The notes under the pieces: model-generated
Databases searched by the model: none
What the model was told of the DNA's origin: nothing
Seen by the model: the letters and a program-made list of their open reading frames with translations, nothing else
Translations under genes and position numbers: made by a program
Part shown: piece after piece, positions 1-9,241 of the stretch
How the letters are laid out: each line of letters begins with the position of its first letter
Numbering within the stretch: position 1 is the stretch's first letter
Source: Stemphylium vesicarium
Lineage: Eukaryota > Ascomycota > Dothideomycetes > Pleosporales > Pleosporaceae
DNA length: 17,122 bases
Direction of reading: 5' to 3'
Assembly (NCBI GenBank): GCA_004380135.1
Contig: QXCR01000322.1
Span: 1-17,122, forward strand

Positions 1-566
1 AAAGTTCTATAGACATAGAGAGGAAATATAGAAGAGAAAAATTAGACTTAGAAAGAGAAGACTATATAGAATTAGACTAAAAGAAGCTTACGTAATTTTA
101 GCGTCTTTTATTAGCGTACTTTTTCGTTAACTATTTTTAAAACTTTACGTAGATAATCTAGAGGGCTAGAATTTTACTTACGTAATTCTAATGTAAGCTA
201 GTATTACATTATCTTTTTTTAGAACTTTTCATACGCTAGATAAAAAGTTGTAGCTAGACCAAGGTAGAGTTATTTTATACTCTATGTTTAAGGCTAATTT
301 AAATTCTCTATTTGCTTACTAAGCAAATATCTAAAGTGGCTTACCTAAACAGAAAGATCTTAACTTTCTAAAACACTAAAAACCTTAGCTATAGCTAGTC
401 TGCTTGTCTAGTTATACAGCTTTAAAAAAGGTTAAAATTTTTAGGTTGTTTTCTTTTTGTCACCCTACTGTATATAATAGCCTATAAATATAAGAAAATT
501 TTGTAATCCTAAACTTAGTAGCTAAGGTAAATAGGGTACTTTATTTAGTAGTCTAGGTAGCTTAGT
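1..566. repeat. AT-rich, RIP-mutated gene-free tract
   Basis: No usable reading frame is present. By hand count the first 120 bases hold 18 TpA, 10 ApT, 1 CpA and no TpG, which is the signature of repeat-induced point mutation (CpA changed to TpA on either strand). The rest of the tract looks alike. It is therefore most likely the mutated remains of a repeated element. Frame 2 at the extreme left gives a lysine/arginine-rich peptide interrupted by a stop, which could be the tail of a decayed transposase, but I cannot assign a family. Confidence 0.7.
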
Positions 567-684
567 TGTCAGGCCGTGTCAGGCCAGATGACGATATATA
601 CTATCCTGCACCATGATCAGTAGTTCACTGATCATCCGTACCTTTTGGTTGCATGGCGTAGTGGTGCAGGGCTGCGTCTTGACA
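567..684 (+). mobile_element. 118-bp MITE-like element, left copy
   Basis: This copy is the reverse complement of 822-939 with only two differences, both transitions (at 676 and 679). It starts with TGTCAGGCC and ends with TTGACA, a short inverted terminus. Inside it are a perfect 9-bp stem with a 5-nt loop (613-621 with 627-635) and a second inverted pair, CCTGCACCA (605-613) with TGGTGCAGG (662-670). The flanks are TTAGT on the left and TTAGC on the right, a possible 5-bp target duplication with one transition. It has no coding capacity, so it would depend on another element's transposase. Unlike the flanks it keeps many CpA and TpG steps. Confidence 0.7.
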
Positions 685-821
685 TTAGCAGTTATACTTT
701 ATTATCTTTTTAATAGAAGTCGGTAGGCTAAATAGATTAGTACTATTTATTTCATATTTATATACCTAATAAAGGTAGGTAGTAGCCTAGTTTAGATAGT
801 AAGCTTAGTGTGATAGGCTAC
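685..821. repeat. AT-rich spacer between the inverted copies
   Basis: The 137 bases between the two 118-bp arms are AT-rich and TpA-rich, like the sequence outside the arms and unlike the arms themselves. This suggests the spacer is host or RIP-mutated repeat DNA rather than the inside of a single element. No frame is open. Confidence 0.5.
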
Positions 822-939
822 TGTCAGGATGCAGCCCTGCACCACTACGCCATGCAACCAAAAGGTACGGATGATCAGTGAACTACTGATCATGGTGCAG
901 GATAGTATATATCGTCATCTGGCCTGACACGGCCTGACA
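822..939 (-). mobile_element. 118-bp MITE-like element, right copy
   Basis: This is the inverted partner of 567-684 and matches it at 116 of 118 positions. Read on the plus strand it begins TGTCAGGAT and ends GGCCTGACA. If the outer C at 821 and G at 940 are included, the ends become CTGTCAGG and CCTGACAG, with TA on both sides (819-820 and 941-942). That is the target duplication expected for a Tc1/mariner or pogo-type element. The whole block 567-939 can also be read as one fold-back element with 118-bp arms. The sequence alone does not decide between the two. Confidence 0.7.
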
Positions 940-1280
940 GTAGTATAGTAGCTTTAGAATTAGCCTGCTTTAAATGCTTTAACGGTAAGTTATACTATCC
1001 CTTCGTGTTAGAGCGATAACGCGTTCGTAGGTATAGGCATTGAGAGAGAAGGTGGTGGGTAGCAGGCTTGGCATGTTTTGGCGCTCTCGGTGATAGTTTA
1101 CGTGATGTCTAATATTTATTCAAGAGCTTTATTATATGATTAGATTCTAGTATTATGATATAGATGAGGATGATCGCGATTTTTAAGGAGGTCTTGATAG
1201 AATAAGCTATATACCCGTGTGAGCCACATACCCGTGAGGTACGTTAAATACTATAGAAAAGCCTTCTTTCCACGACACAC
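940..1280. other. gene-free transition between repeat tract and reductase gene
   Basis: No convincing gene is visible. Base composition moves from AT-rich toward that of the coding region. The stretch lies downstream of the minus-strand reductase and must hold its 3' untranslated end, but I cannot place a polyadenylation site. An ACGCGT hexamer occurs at 1019-1024; without a nearby promoter I give it no meaning. Confidence 0.5.
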
Positions 1281-4200
1281 CTAAAACCCCCACTGTCCCA
1301 ACCACTTCTCTAAGACCTCCGCGTCGACCGCCCTCCCCTCTCTCAGCGTGCGACTCACCCCCTCCGACCTCCTCGTCTCCAACATCGGCAACCCCATCCC
1401 CGACTCCGGTCGTAGACTCTGGTAAAAGCCGAGCAACTTCAATCCAGGCACGCGCTCCGCATTCTCCTTGGTAGGCGCAATGCGCGCAAGTTCATCAACC
1501 CAATCATCATACTCAACAATCTCGAGTTCAAGCTCCGCTTGCTTGTGGAAGAAGGCTTGGATGACGGGGTACAGTTGACTCCAGGTCGTGGTGTGCGGGT
1601 TGGCGAGATGGTAGACTTGCGCGGGTTCGCGTTCGGCAGATGTGGCATTGGCAATGTCGATGACGGCGCCGGCTGCCATGTCCATGGGGACCCAATCTAC
1701 GCGCTCCATGTTGCCCAAGGTGCGCGGGAGCTTCTTCATCAATTTGCTGGTGTTTACGACGGTTGGCAGCCATTCGTGGCGGTTCCATGCTGCACCGCCT
1801 GCTTGGGCGCTTGGTCCTGCGAGCTGACCCGCGCGCACAATGGCGGTCTTGATACCTAGACGATGCGAAGCCGTGGCTAGGATCTCGGCGGCGACTTGTT
1901 TGGACTCGCCGTAACCTTGTGGCAAGGAGAGTGTGTTGTCGAACAGCGTGGTGCTGGATTCCGGTACGCCGCTTCCGTCTTGTGCGACACTGCCCCAGGC
2001 GCCCACACTGGCGATGGACGAGATGAAGACGATGGGTGCCTTGTGGTCGGAGGCGGCTGCAAATTTGAGGGCGCGGTAGGTGCCTGCAATGTGCGTGTTC
2101 TCGTACGACTCAAGCGAGAGGTTGAAGTCAACAGACCACGCATTGTGAATGAATGTTGTCGCTGTTCGCAGTAGCTGCTCGTATGTCGCGTCGGGCAGTC
2201 CGAAGTGGTCGATGCTGAAGTCGGTCTTGAGGAAGGTGGCCTTCGAAAAGTCTGCTTTGGGGTTGTGGTACTTGGCGAAAGCTTCCTTTTGTCGCGACTC
2301 TGCGTTGTCGGAGCGGTTCAGGCAGTACACTCTTTCCACGTGTGGGTTCCCCAGCAGTTGCTCCAGGATGTGGCTTCCCAGGCTACCCGTGGATCCGGTG
2401 AGAATGACCGTCTGCCTCGATGGAGGCTGCGCCGCTTCGCTGATGGCCTTGGGTCGAATAAGATCCTTCGTGTATTTCCTGACCATAGCGCTAAGATTCT
2501 CTTCTCGAGTCGGCGGGGATGCATGTTGTACATTCGACTTGCTAACGGTCTCGGACATGACTGAAGCCAGCTTCTTGACGGTAGGGTTGCTGTAGATCGT
2601 CGCGGCATTCACATTCGCACCACGTACGGCCTTGTTGAGCGCGTTGGTCAAGGCCAGCACATCTAGAGAATCGACACCGAGACTGAAGATCTCGGTGTCG
2701 TCGGCAGTGTCGTTTGAAAATGAGGGCAGTGCGCGCGTGAAGACCGCGTGGATCTTCGCTTCCAGCTCAACATCGCTGTCAATTCCCTGGTTGGGATCGC
2801 TGGAATACCCCTCGTCGGCGTACAAAGCTTCAATCTCGTCCTTGAAGGCTGCAACCGTCTGGAGACGTACGATGGAACCTTTGGGCGCACGAACAAACTC
2901 CTTGTCGTCCTTGGCCACAACGATCTTGGACTCGTAAATCCTCGCGTGTGCCGGCGCTTCGCGATTCGCTTGTTCGACCATTGGCCAGATATGATCAATC
3001 AAGGTAGAAGGGTCTGGCGCGCTGGCCTGGGACCAGTCGGGCTCAATCAGAAGGCCGGCTTGGAATTTGCCCTGGCCGACAACGAGGGCACCCTTGACCC
3101 ATGGATGCGACTCTAGCAGCTTCTCGGTCAGCACGGGGTTAAACTTCTCGCCGTTGCTGAGCACGATGATGTCGTCTCGCCTCCCACTGTACTTCCAAAG
3201 GTTTGGCTTAGAGGGATGGGGTTTGAAAAGGTCCTTGGTGCGCCATTCCTCTATGTCAGGAAACGTGTGGAAGACAGCCTGATATCTGGTATCTTTGGGC
3301 TTGATGACGAGCTCGCATAAGTCATCCTCAGCGGGCTCCATGACGACACCTGCGGAAGCACTCCAGCAGAACCAGCCCCATTCCTCCGGCACGGGTGATA
3401 TCAGCGAGGATATGAGCATGGCCTCCGTACTACCAATGACAGGTAGGAGTTTCGTGACGCGACAAATCTTGTCGCCGCTCTCAGTAGCGAGTGGAGCCCC
3501 ACCAAAAAAGACAGTCTCCAGCTTTCCCAGCGCTTCAATCCCCTTGGGCGTTGCGGATACGTCCTCGAGTATTGATGGCGGGAAGATACCCGATGTTGGA
3601 TTGACGGCATCGATCACGTCGATAACCAGGTCTGCGCTCATCACCTTCTCCGATGGCAATCGAACAATTGAGCCGCGGTTCATGAGGGAGCGCAGACTCA
3701 CGATAATGCCCATGGCATGAAAAAAAGGTGCAGCGGCCAACATGGGTCGTGTGTCTGCGAGGAATGGCTTGCTGGCGGGTTCGAGACCATCTTCCGCGCC
3801 GAGTTTGGCTTGCTCGTGTATAGAGTTCAAACCACCGACTGTCAGACGAATAGGTTTTGGCATACCTGCGATTTCCATTAGCATCAGGTTCTATGACATG
3901 TCGTGATCTGTTGCAAGATGAATACATACCAGTGGAGCCAGACGTGTGCAGAATCAAACTGGTAGCCTTCACGTCACTGCTATGTCTACCAGGATAGTGT
4001 TCGGTAGGCAGGCTGGGATCTAGCAGGTCCTGTGTCTTAGGCGCTTCATAGACCCTCACGCTGGGTACTGCGTCCTGGATAGCCTTCACTTGAGGCATCA
4101 TCTCGCTCGTGGTCAGAAAGATGCTGCAGTTTGTTTTCTCGACCAGGAACTTCTGGCCATCTAGTGAATTGCGCGGCGATGTGAAGAGTGGTATATAGCC

Positions 4201-4555
4201 AGTCTTGAGACTCGCAGCTAGTACCACCAAGTATCGCAAATCGTTTACACTGTTCAAATTAGTTAGTACATTGCACTTATGCACCAAATAAATAAGCTTC
4301 CATGACTTACCCCATGTATCCCATAGTCTGTCCCAGGTGTTCTGCAACGCCGCATGTCCTCTCGATCCAGCGCGCCAGGCTGTCAACTGCGCGCGCGAGG
4401 TCCGCGAATGTGAAGTGATGCCAGCCTTCATCCAGACTGCTAGATGATCGTGGTACAATAGCCCAAGTAGATTCGGGGATGGAAGTGGCTGCGGCGTCGA
4501 CGTAATCCGGCACCGCCCTCTGCTGCTGTTCTTGTTGCTGTTGTAATGCTGCCAT
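1281..4555 (-). CDS. Adenylate-forming reductase (A-T-R, NRPS-like carboxylic acid reductase)
   Basis: The family activates a carboxylic acid as its adenylate, loads it on a phosphopantetheine arm and releases it reductively with NADPH as an aldehyde or alcohol. Exons are 4555-4311, 4249-3930 and 3865-1281 (introns of 61 and 64 nt with TACTAAC and GCTAAT branch sites), giving 1049 residues, normal for the family. The start has a CCACCATGG context. Adenylation domain: HTSGSTG at 183-189 continuing into MPKP across the second intron, GSTEA at about 333, GRRDDIIVLSNGEK ending at about 428, and the A10 lysine in RAPKG at about 517. Carrier domain: FSLGVDSL, phosphopantetheine serine at about 588. 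Reductase domain: TGSTGSLG at about 678 and catalytic YGESK at 840-844. All key residues are present, so it looks functional. The substrate cannot be read from the sequence. No signal peptide is seen, and no other biosynthetic gene lies next to it. Confidence 0.95.
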
Positions 4556-6137
4556 GGTGGGTGACTGAGTTTCGGTTCGTGTGTCGATTGGTATTATGCG
4601 TTCAAAATCGAGTCGGAATAATGTAGTGGTATGTGATAGATTGGATCTAAGTTGAAGTGTGATGTAAAGTCTGGTTTGTTTGATGCCCCATCGTTGCCAT
4701 TGGGGGGCCGACAAGATATACCAGTTGACAGCCCATGAGTAATCGTGAAGCATACGACAGCGCAAACCCGAACCCTGGAGATGCCGTCATATCTCGTCGG
4801 AAGCAGTCCCTTTGCCATGCCGATTCTTCTCCGAAGTGTTTTGGTGGAGAATGAGGCATATAGATTGCGCAACGTGCTCCAGCCTCGTACGATCCCACCA
4901 TTGCGACCTTGTAGGGTACTACCCGAACATTGCTTATTCGAAACTCGATACCCTAGATCGACATGCGCCGTTGACAGCGCATCATTTGTATTCAGGTTGA
5001 GTTGCTTTGTGGGTGTGGAAAGTGTTCGTGTATGAATGATGCAGCCGTCAAAAGCATCCCTGTGCACATCATCTCGGCCGAGCAGCAACAAGCAACAACG
5101 TTCCTGCCCAGGCTAGCTTGGCAACGTCCCGACGAAACTCGGAGACGGATCGGCGCGCGTGCATCCCTTGCGCAACCACCCCGCTACCGCCTCCTCGACC
5201 CGACGTGCGTAGAATGCATCCAGGCTTGTCGTTGAAAAGCATCGCTGGGGTCTAGGCGACGTCTTGGGTATCACAACACTGCTGACAAACGTGGTGTTTG
5301 GTGTTGCACTGGGCTGATCACACCGCGACGACGCAGATGTCCATCTGCTGGGACAGAAGCGTTGCGTGGTAGCCAGACAATTGCTCATGAAGCTGTCCGA
5401 CTGGTCAACATTCGTTGGTAATACTCGCCGCCAACGACACACCGGGCGACACAACCATCTCGCTAGAGAAAGTCCATGCATCGTACAGTCTAGTGTGCGT
5501 GATAAATTGCGTCACTAGTTTTTCTCGCGGTATACCGTCTGCACAACATCATACGCGCAGCTTCCCTGTCCGGAAGGGCTTTCCGTGGAGATATCTCGTC
5601 TTTCGTGACCCGCTGCGTTGGAGATGCAACACCCCCGCAAAGCCAAATTCCCCTAAGCATTGTGACGGAAAGTTTACGAAGCAACCCCGACAAGACGGTC
5701 ATGAGTAGTAGTCTACATCCAATCTACACTCGTCCTTCGGCTTTCCTCAGCGTCCTCCAGTCGGACAACTACATCGGATGGTCCCAGTCCATCACGGCTA
5801 GTTTCCAAGTCCAGAAAGAACAACCGTTTTAGCCGTAGTACCAAACTCAAACATCAACCTTAATCCGTCGACGTACCAGACCCATTCAATGTTCAATGTG
5901 AAAAGACACCATCATTCTTAGACGAACGGCAACTTGTTGCGAGGATGGAGGTGAAAGAGAAAAAGCATGTCAAAATCTAGCCTCGCTGGGCAACCTAAAT
6001 CCCAGCACCGCGACACCAGAAAAGAGTACAATGTTTACATACAGCACCAGATCGGATAACATGTCACTCACGCAGACAATGTACAGCGACAAGAGATTCT
6101 CTTTCTCCTGCTCACTAGTATCCGTGAACAGAATAAC
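4556..6137. other. 1.6-kb intergenic stretch without a convincing gene
   Basis: The stretch contains the upstream region of the reductase gene (left part) and the 3' end of the MBP1-type gene (right part). Several open frames of 70-165 codons exist on both strands, but none shows a recognisable domain, a normal splice pattern or sensible composition. The only ATG-initiated frame worth noting is 5701-5832 (43 codons, plus strand), whose peptide has a segment DNYIGWSQSI faintly reminiscent of copia-type Gag proteins; I do not consider that supported. A 10-bp palindrome CTCGGCCGAG lies at 5073-5082. Confidence 0.5.
4587..4703 (-). promoter_or_regulatory. Three CCAAT boxes upstream of the reductase gene
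   Basis: Read on the minus strand, CCAAT occurs at 4587-4591, 4640-4644 and 4699-4703, which is 32, 85 and 144 bp upstream of the reductase ATG with spacings of 53 and 55 bp. CCAAT is bound by the conserved HAP/CBC complex in fungi. About 0.15 copies per strand are expected by chance in such a stretch, so three in the same orientation is suggestive. The nearest one may lie within the 5' untranslated region. Confidence 0.35.
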
Positions 6138-8838
6138 TTAGTCAACACCCTCGACCTTTCTCAAAAATTCCCTGACACGGCCAACCTCCACGCCTTCGCC
6201 TTCTTCGCTATCCAAGGCCGCCACTAGTCCCTCGAGACACTCCTCAATCCTGCTCTCTTCCACTTTGGTACACAAACTGACAACCTTGCGATACATCATC
6301 TCCAGCTGCCCGTCCTTATCTTTCAACATCCTGCTACGCTTGAGGAGCGCAGTGTTTGTAGTCGTGTACGTCTCTAAGCGTTGCCGAAGAACAGAAGCGG
6401 CGGGGAGTTGCTGAAGGACAAACGTTTGGTATTGAGGCTGGTGCGAGACTTGACCCAGTATTGATGGGTCCAGAGGGATCGGTGTCGACAAGTAAGCTGG
6501 GCCGTCGGATGCCCGTCGATCGAGATGGTCACCAGCTTGCCGCAGCTCATACGGGAGGTCGTCTTCTTTGATAAGCAAGCCTGCGCCTTCTGCGTCGGCG
6601 TAGCCAATCCTCTTCTTGTCGTGTAAATCGATGGCACCGGCATTCACAGAAAGCATGTGTCGTTGCGGTTCCAACCATCGCTTGAGATTTGATATGCGTT
6701 TGGCGCGGTCCTGTCGTAGGCGTAAGCGAGCCCGAAGTGATTCTAAACGTTGTTGTTCCTGCTTTTGTTGACTAGACAGCTGGGTAATAAGCTCGTTGGT
6801 CTGGTCTATCGCATCTTGTTTCAAGCGCGCTTCTTGTGTGAATTGCATCGATGCCGACTGAAGGATACCGCTCATTACTTGACATGTGTTAGTGATGCTT
6901 CTCAAAATATGATCGAGTCTGAACCTACAGGGTTGTATCTCTCGGCTCGTCTCCTCGACTTTACTCAACGGCGCCTTGCCTTTGCTGGGACTCGTCGCTG
7001 CCATGATAGCTTCACCGTCGCCCATATCACTGCCGACGCCAAAATCAATCGGCCTTGTGCCTTTGTGGTTCGGTATCGTCGGATCGGCTTGGACTTCCAT
7101 TAACTGAGAAATGATGTTGCGATTTCCTATCCTGGCTGCCAGGTTCAAAGCAGTATTGCCAGCTTTGTCTCGTGCATTGACCATCTCTTGCATAAACCTC
7201 ATCAGACCTATTGGCTTTGGGTGATTGCTGGCGTCGTGAAAGGAAGGTAATTGACCACCACCAATGTTGCTGCGAACGAGATACTCCAGGAGAGCTTCGA
7301 GGTAGTATTTGCTGGAGGCTGCGCGCCCTTTTATGGCGCACGTGACCGCGATGTGGTGTAATATCGTCCGTCCTTGGGAGTCACGAAGCTCGATGAGTGG
7401 TGCAAGTATTTCGAGAGTTTCCGGGAAGCAACTGTGGTCCAGGCTGTTGTTAACCGAAACAGCGCTCATTAGCGGTGTCTGACCAGAGGCATTGCCGCGG
7501 AACATGTTTGCGCCTTTGGACACGAGTAACCTCATGAGAGAGACACGAGCTAGTGTGGCTGCCCAATGTAGTGCCGTGTTGGAGGTATTGTCAATGGGCA
7601 TGTCAAGGTCTGCGCCGGAAAGGTGTAATATGGCCGGGTGGTTGGTAAAGTCGGACCTGGTCTGATCGGCGAATAGATCAGTCAACATGGCTTGCTTCTC
7701 TTCATTGTGCTTGTTGTCGGGATGCGGTAGTGGCGGCATAGCAGACGGTACCTCGCCATCGGGGAGGGTGATGCGCTGTCCAGTCTGGTGATGTTGGTAA
7801 AAGCTCTCGCTTGGCTCAGTTGGTGAGCCCAAATCCCGCATCGACATGTCGGCGCCATTGGGTTGACTCTGTGTGTAGGATTCATCTTGCGAAGTCCTGG
7901 CGCGCTTTCTTGGGGGTTCCTGTGGGTCCTCCATGCCGGTCGCGTAGGCCGAATCGGTATGCCCGTTTTGTCCACTGAAGCTGCGTTCCGAGGTGACGCT
8001 TTGTTGACTGCTCGTGCGGAATGATTCTTGGCTAGCGAGTGGTCCTTGCGACGGCCGAGCCATGCTTCGGCGCTGTGATGAAGCTGGTCGGGGAGCGGGT
8101 GAGTTCAGTCGCGCGACTTTGTTCATAGCAGCAAGCGCACTCGTGGCGGTCGACGAGATGTTGCTGAAAAAGGTGCCCCCTACACTCTGACTAGTACCGC
8201 GGCCGCCGTCCATGCTCTGGGTATAGAAGCGTTTCCTGTTGGCGGCCATGGCCTGTTCCTTGGTGGGCGTCTCGATGCTGGGTCCTTGGTTACCGTCGAC
8301 GCTGATATCGTAGTCCAAGAGTGGTCGCAGGACGTCTTCAACTCCGTATTGGCGACAGAACTCTCTTCCTCGGCGATAGTTGATCCATGTGCCCTGGTAC
8401 TTTCCGTATCCTCCTTGGACTTTTTCGTGCTCGCCAGTCAGGATCTCCTTTTCCAGCACCTTTGTCCTTTTGCCCTTGTCAACGCCGGCGACCTTGAGGA
8501 TCTGGGTAGCGTTGAGCCAGCCATCGGAGCGACGGCGCATGACAGCCACGCGGTTGACTTCCATTTCGTACACGGAAACACCCGAATAGACGGCCTAGAT
8601 TGTCCTTGTCAGCATGCTCGGCAGTCATGGCAGGGTGTTTGAGACGCACAGTGTATATCTGCGGCTTCTCCATAGCATGCTGCTGGAAGCCGCTCATATC
8701 GGAAAAGGAGCGGTTGAAGCCAGCGGGGGCAGCCATCAGGCCGTGGCCGTTTGCATGGGGAGAATTGGCGTACATGGCCGACTGCTGCTGCGGCGGCGAC
8801 CCGGCGGGAAAGGATGCAGAAGTGCGCGCGACTTGCAT
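6138..8838 (-). CDS. mbp1: MBP1/Res-type APSES transcription factor (MBF complex DNA-binding subunit)
   Basis: In yeasts this factor pairs with Swi6/Cdc10 to form MBF, which binds ACGCGT and drives G1/S genes in the nucleus. Exons are 8838-8650 and 8594-6138 with a 55-nt intron (donor GTGCGT, branch GCTGAC), giving 881 residues. The join reads IYT-AVYSGVSVYEMEV, as expected for APSES proteins. The KilA-N/APSES domain spans about 61-160 and contains WLNATQILKVAG and GTWINYRRGREFCRQYG. A serine/glutamine-rich linker with a basic stretch PRKRAR (about 291) follows, likely a nuclear signal. Ankyrin repeats lie at about 380-480 and 535-580, including NTALHWAA and NTALNLAA. A glutamine-rich coiled coil covers about 645-700, and a conserved tail includes VVSLCTKVEE. 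An intact APSES domain argues for the Mbp1/Res subunit rather than Swi6/Cdc10. The gene is divergent from the LYR-protein gene. Confidence 0.93.
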
Positions 8839-8925
8839 TATGTCAGCGCAGGGCTGGCGGAGATGGTGAAGGCGCAGGCGCAGCCTAGGCGACGGTCATG
8901 GGGGTAGGCGCAGACGAGCAGCGAT

Positions 8926-8980
8926 GCGAGGGAGGTGCGAGGCAGGTGCGAGGGAGGTGCGAGGGAGGTGCCAGAGAAGG
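8926..8980 (+). repeat. 11-bp tandem repeat in the divergent promoter
   Basis: Units of GCGAGGGAGGT lie head to tail at 8926, 8937, 8948 and 8959. The second carries one change (C for G). A fifth, degenerate unit is at 8970-8980. On the MBP1 strand the array reads as a pyrimidine-rich tract about 90-140 bp upstream of the ATG, a position where fungal promoters often have CT-rich stretches near transcription starts. Confidence 0.85.
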
Positions 8981-9030
8981 AGCGACTGTGCAGGCCAAAC
9001 AATAACGGGTGCGCAATACAGGCGTCTCGG

Positions 9031-9051
9031 GATATGCGATATGCGATATGC
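9031..9051 (+). repeat. 7-bp tandem repeat (GATATGC) x3
   Basis: Three exact head-to-tail copies of GATATGC are followed by a partial one (GATGC). They sit in the divergent promoter about 190 bp from either start codon. No binding factor can be named from this. Confidence 0.85.
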
Positions 9052-9138
9052 GATGCGCCGTCGAGAGTGGCTATCGGTATGCGGGTGGGCGGGGAGTGAA
9101 TTGGCCGTCGTCGTGGAGAGAGTGGAGATTCGCGTCCA

Positions 9139-9144
9139 ACGCGT
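9139..9144. promoter_or_regulatory. ACGCGT (MluI cell-cycle box, MCB) in the promoter of the MBF subunit gene
   Basis: The hexamer ACGCGT is the known MBF binding core. It lies about 300 bp upstream of the MBP1-type start and about 98 bp upstream of the LYR-protein start. It fits autoregulation of the factor's own gene or cell-cycle control of the neighbour, but only one exact copy is present. Confidence 0.4.
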
Positions 9145-9165
9145 TCGTCGGTTGTGCGCACTCGG

Positions 9166-9170
9166 CCAAT
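9166..9170 (+). promoter_or_regulatory. CCAAT box upstream of the LYR-protein gene
   Basis: GGCCAATCG contains a CCAAT core 72 bp upstream of the ATG at 9242. The HAP/CBC complex that binds CCAAT regulates many respiratory and iron-sulfur genes in fungi, which suits a mitochondrial LYR protein. This is an inference from motif and position. Confidence 0.4.
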
Positions 9171-9241
9171 CGCGCCTGCCCCGTGTTTGTCTGCCCAGCC
9201 CAGTCACCTTCCGCCGCCCTGACGACGCACGCGCCCATCTA

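Larger units (their letters stand above)
8839..9241. promoter_or_regulatory. Divergent promoter between the MBP1-type gene and the LYR-protein gene
   Basis: This 403-bp stretch must serve both genes. It holds an 11-bp tandem repeat, a 7-bp tandem repeat, an ACGCGT hexamer and a CCAAT box, listed separately. The frame of the LYR protein stays open leftward to 8924, but the added peptide is low-complexity, arginine-rich and partly encoded by the tandem repeat, so I treat it as non-coding. Confidence 0.6.

Noticed and set aside
1019..1024. ACGCGT hexamer in the left flank
   Set aside because: It lies downstream of the reductase gene with no promoter nearby; a single hexamer is expected by chance.
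2149..2595. Plus-strand open frame of 148 codons
   Set aside because: It lies antisense within the coding exon of the reductase, whose domains are well supported; this is a shadow frame.
5113..5481. Minus-strand open frame of 122 codons in the large intergenic gap
   Set aside because: No domain, no coherent composition and no neighbouring exon; similar-length frames occur on both strands here, as expected by chance at this base composition.
5701..5832. 43-codon plus-strand frame with a faint copia Gag-like segment (DNYIGWSQSI)
   Set aside because: The resemblance rests on a few residues, no further retroelement sequence follows, and a stop ends it at once.
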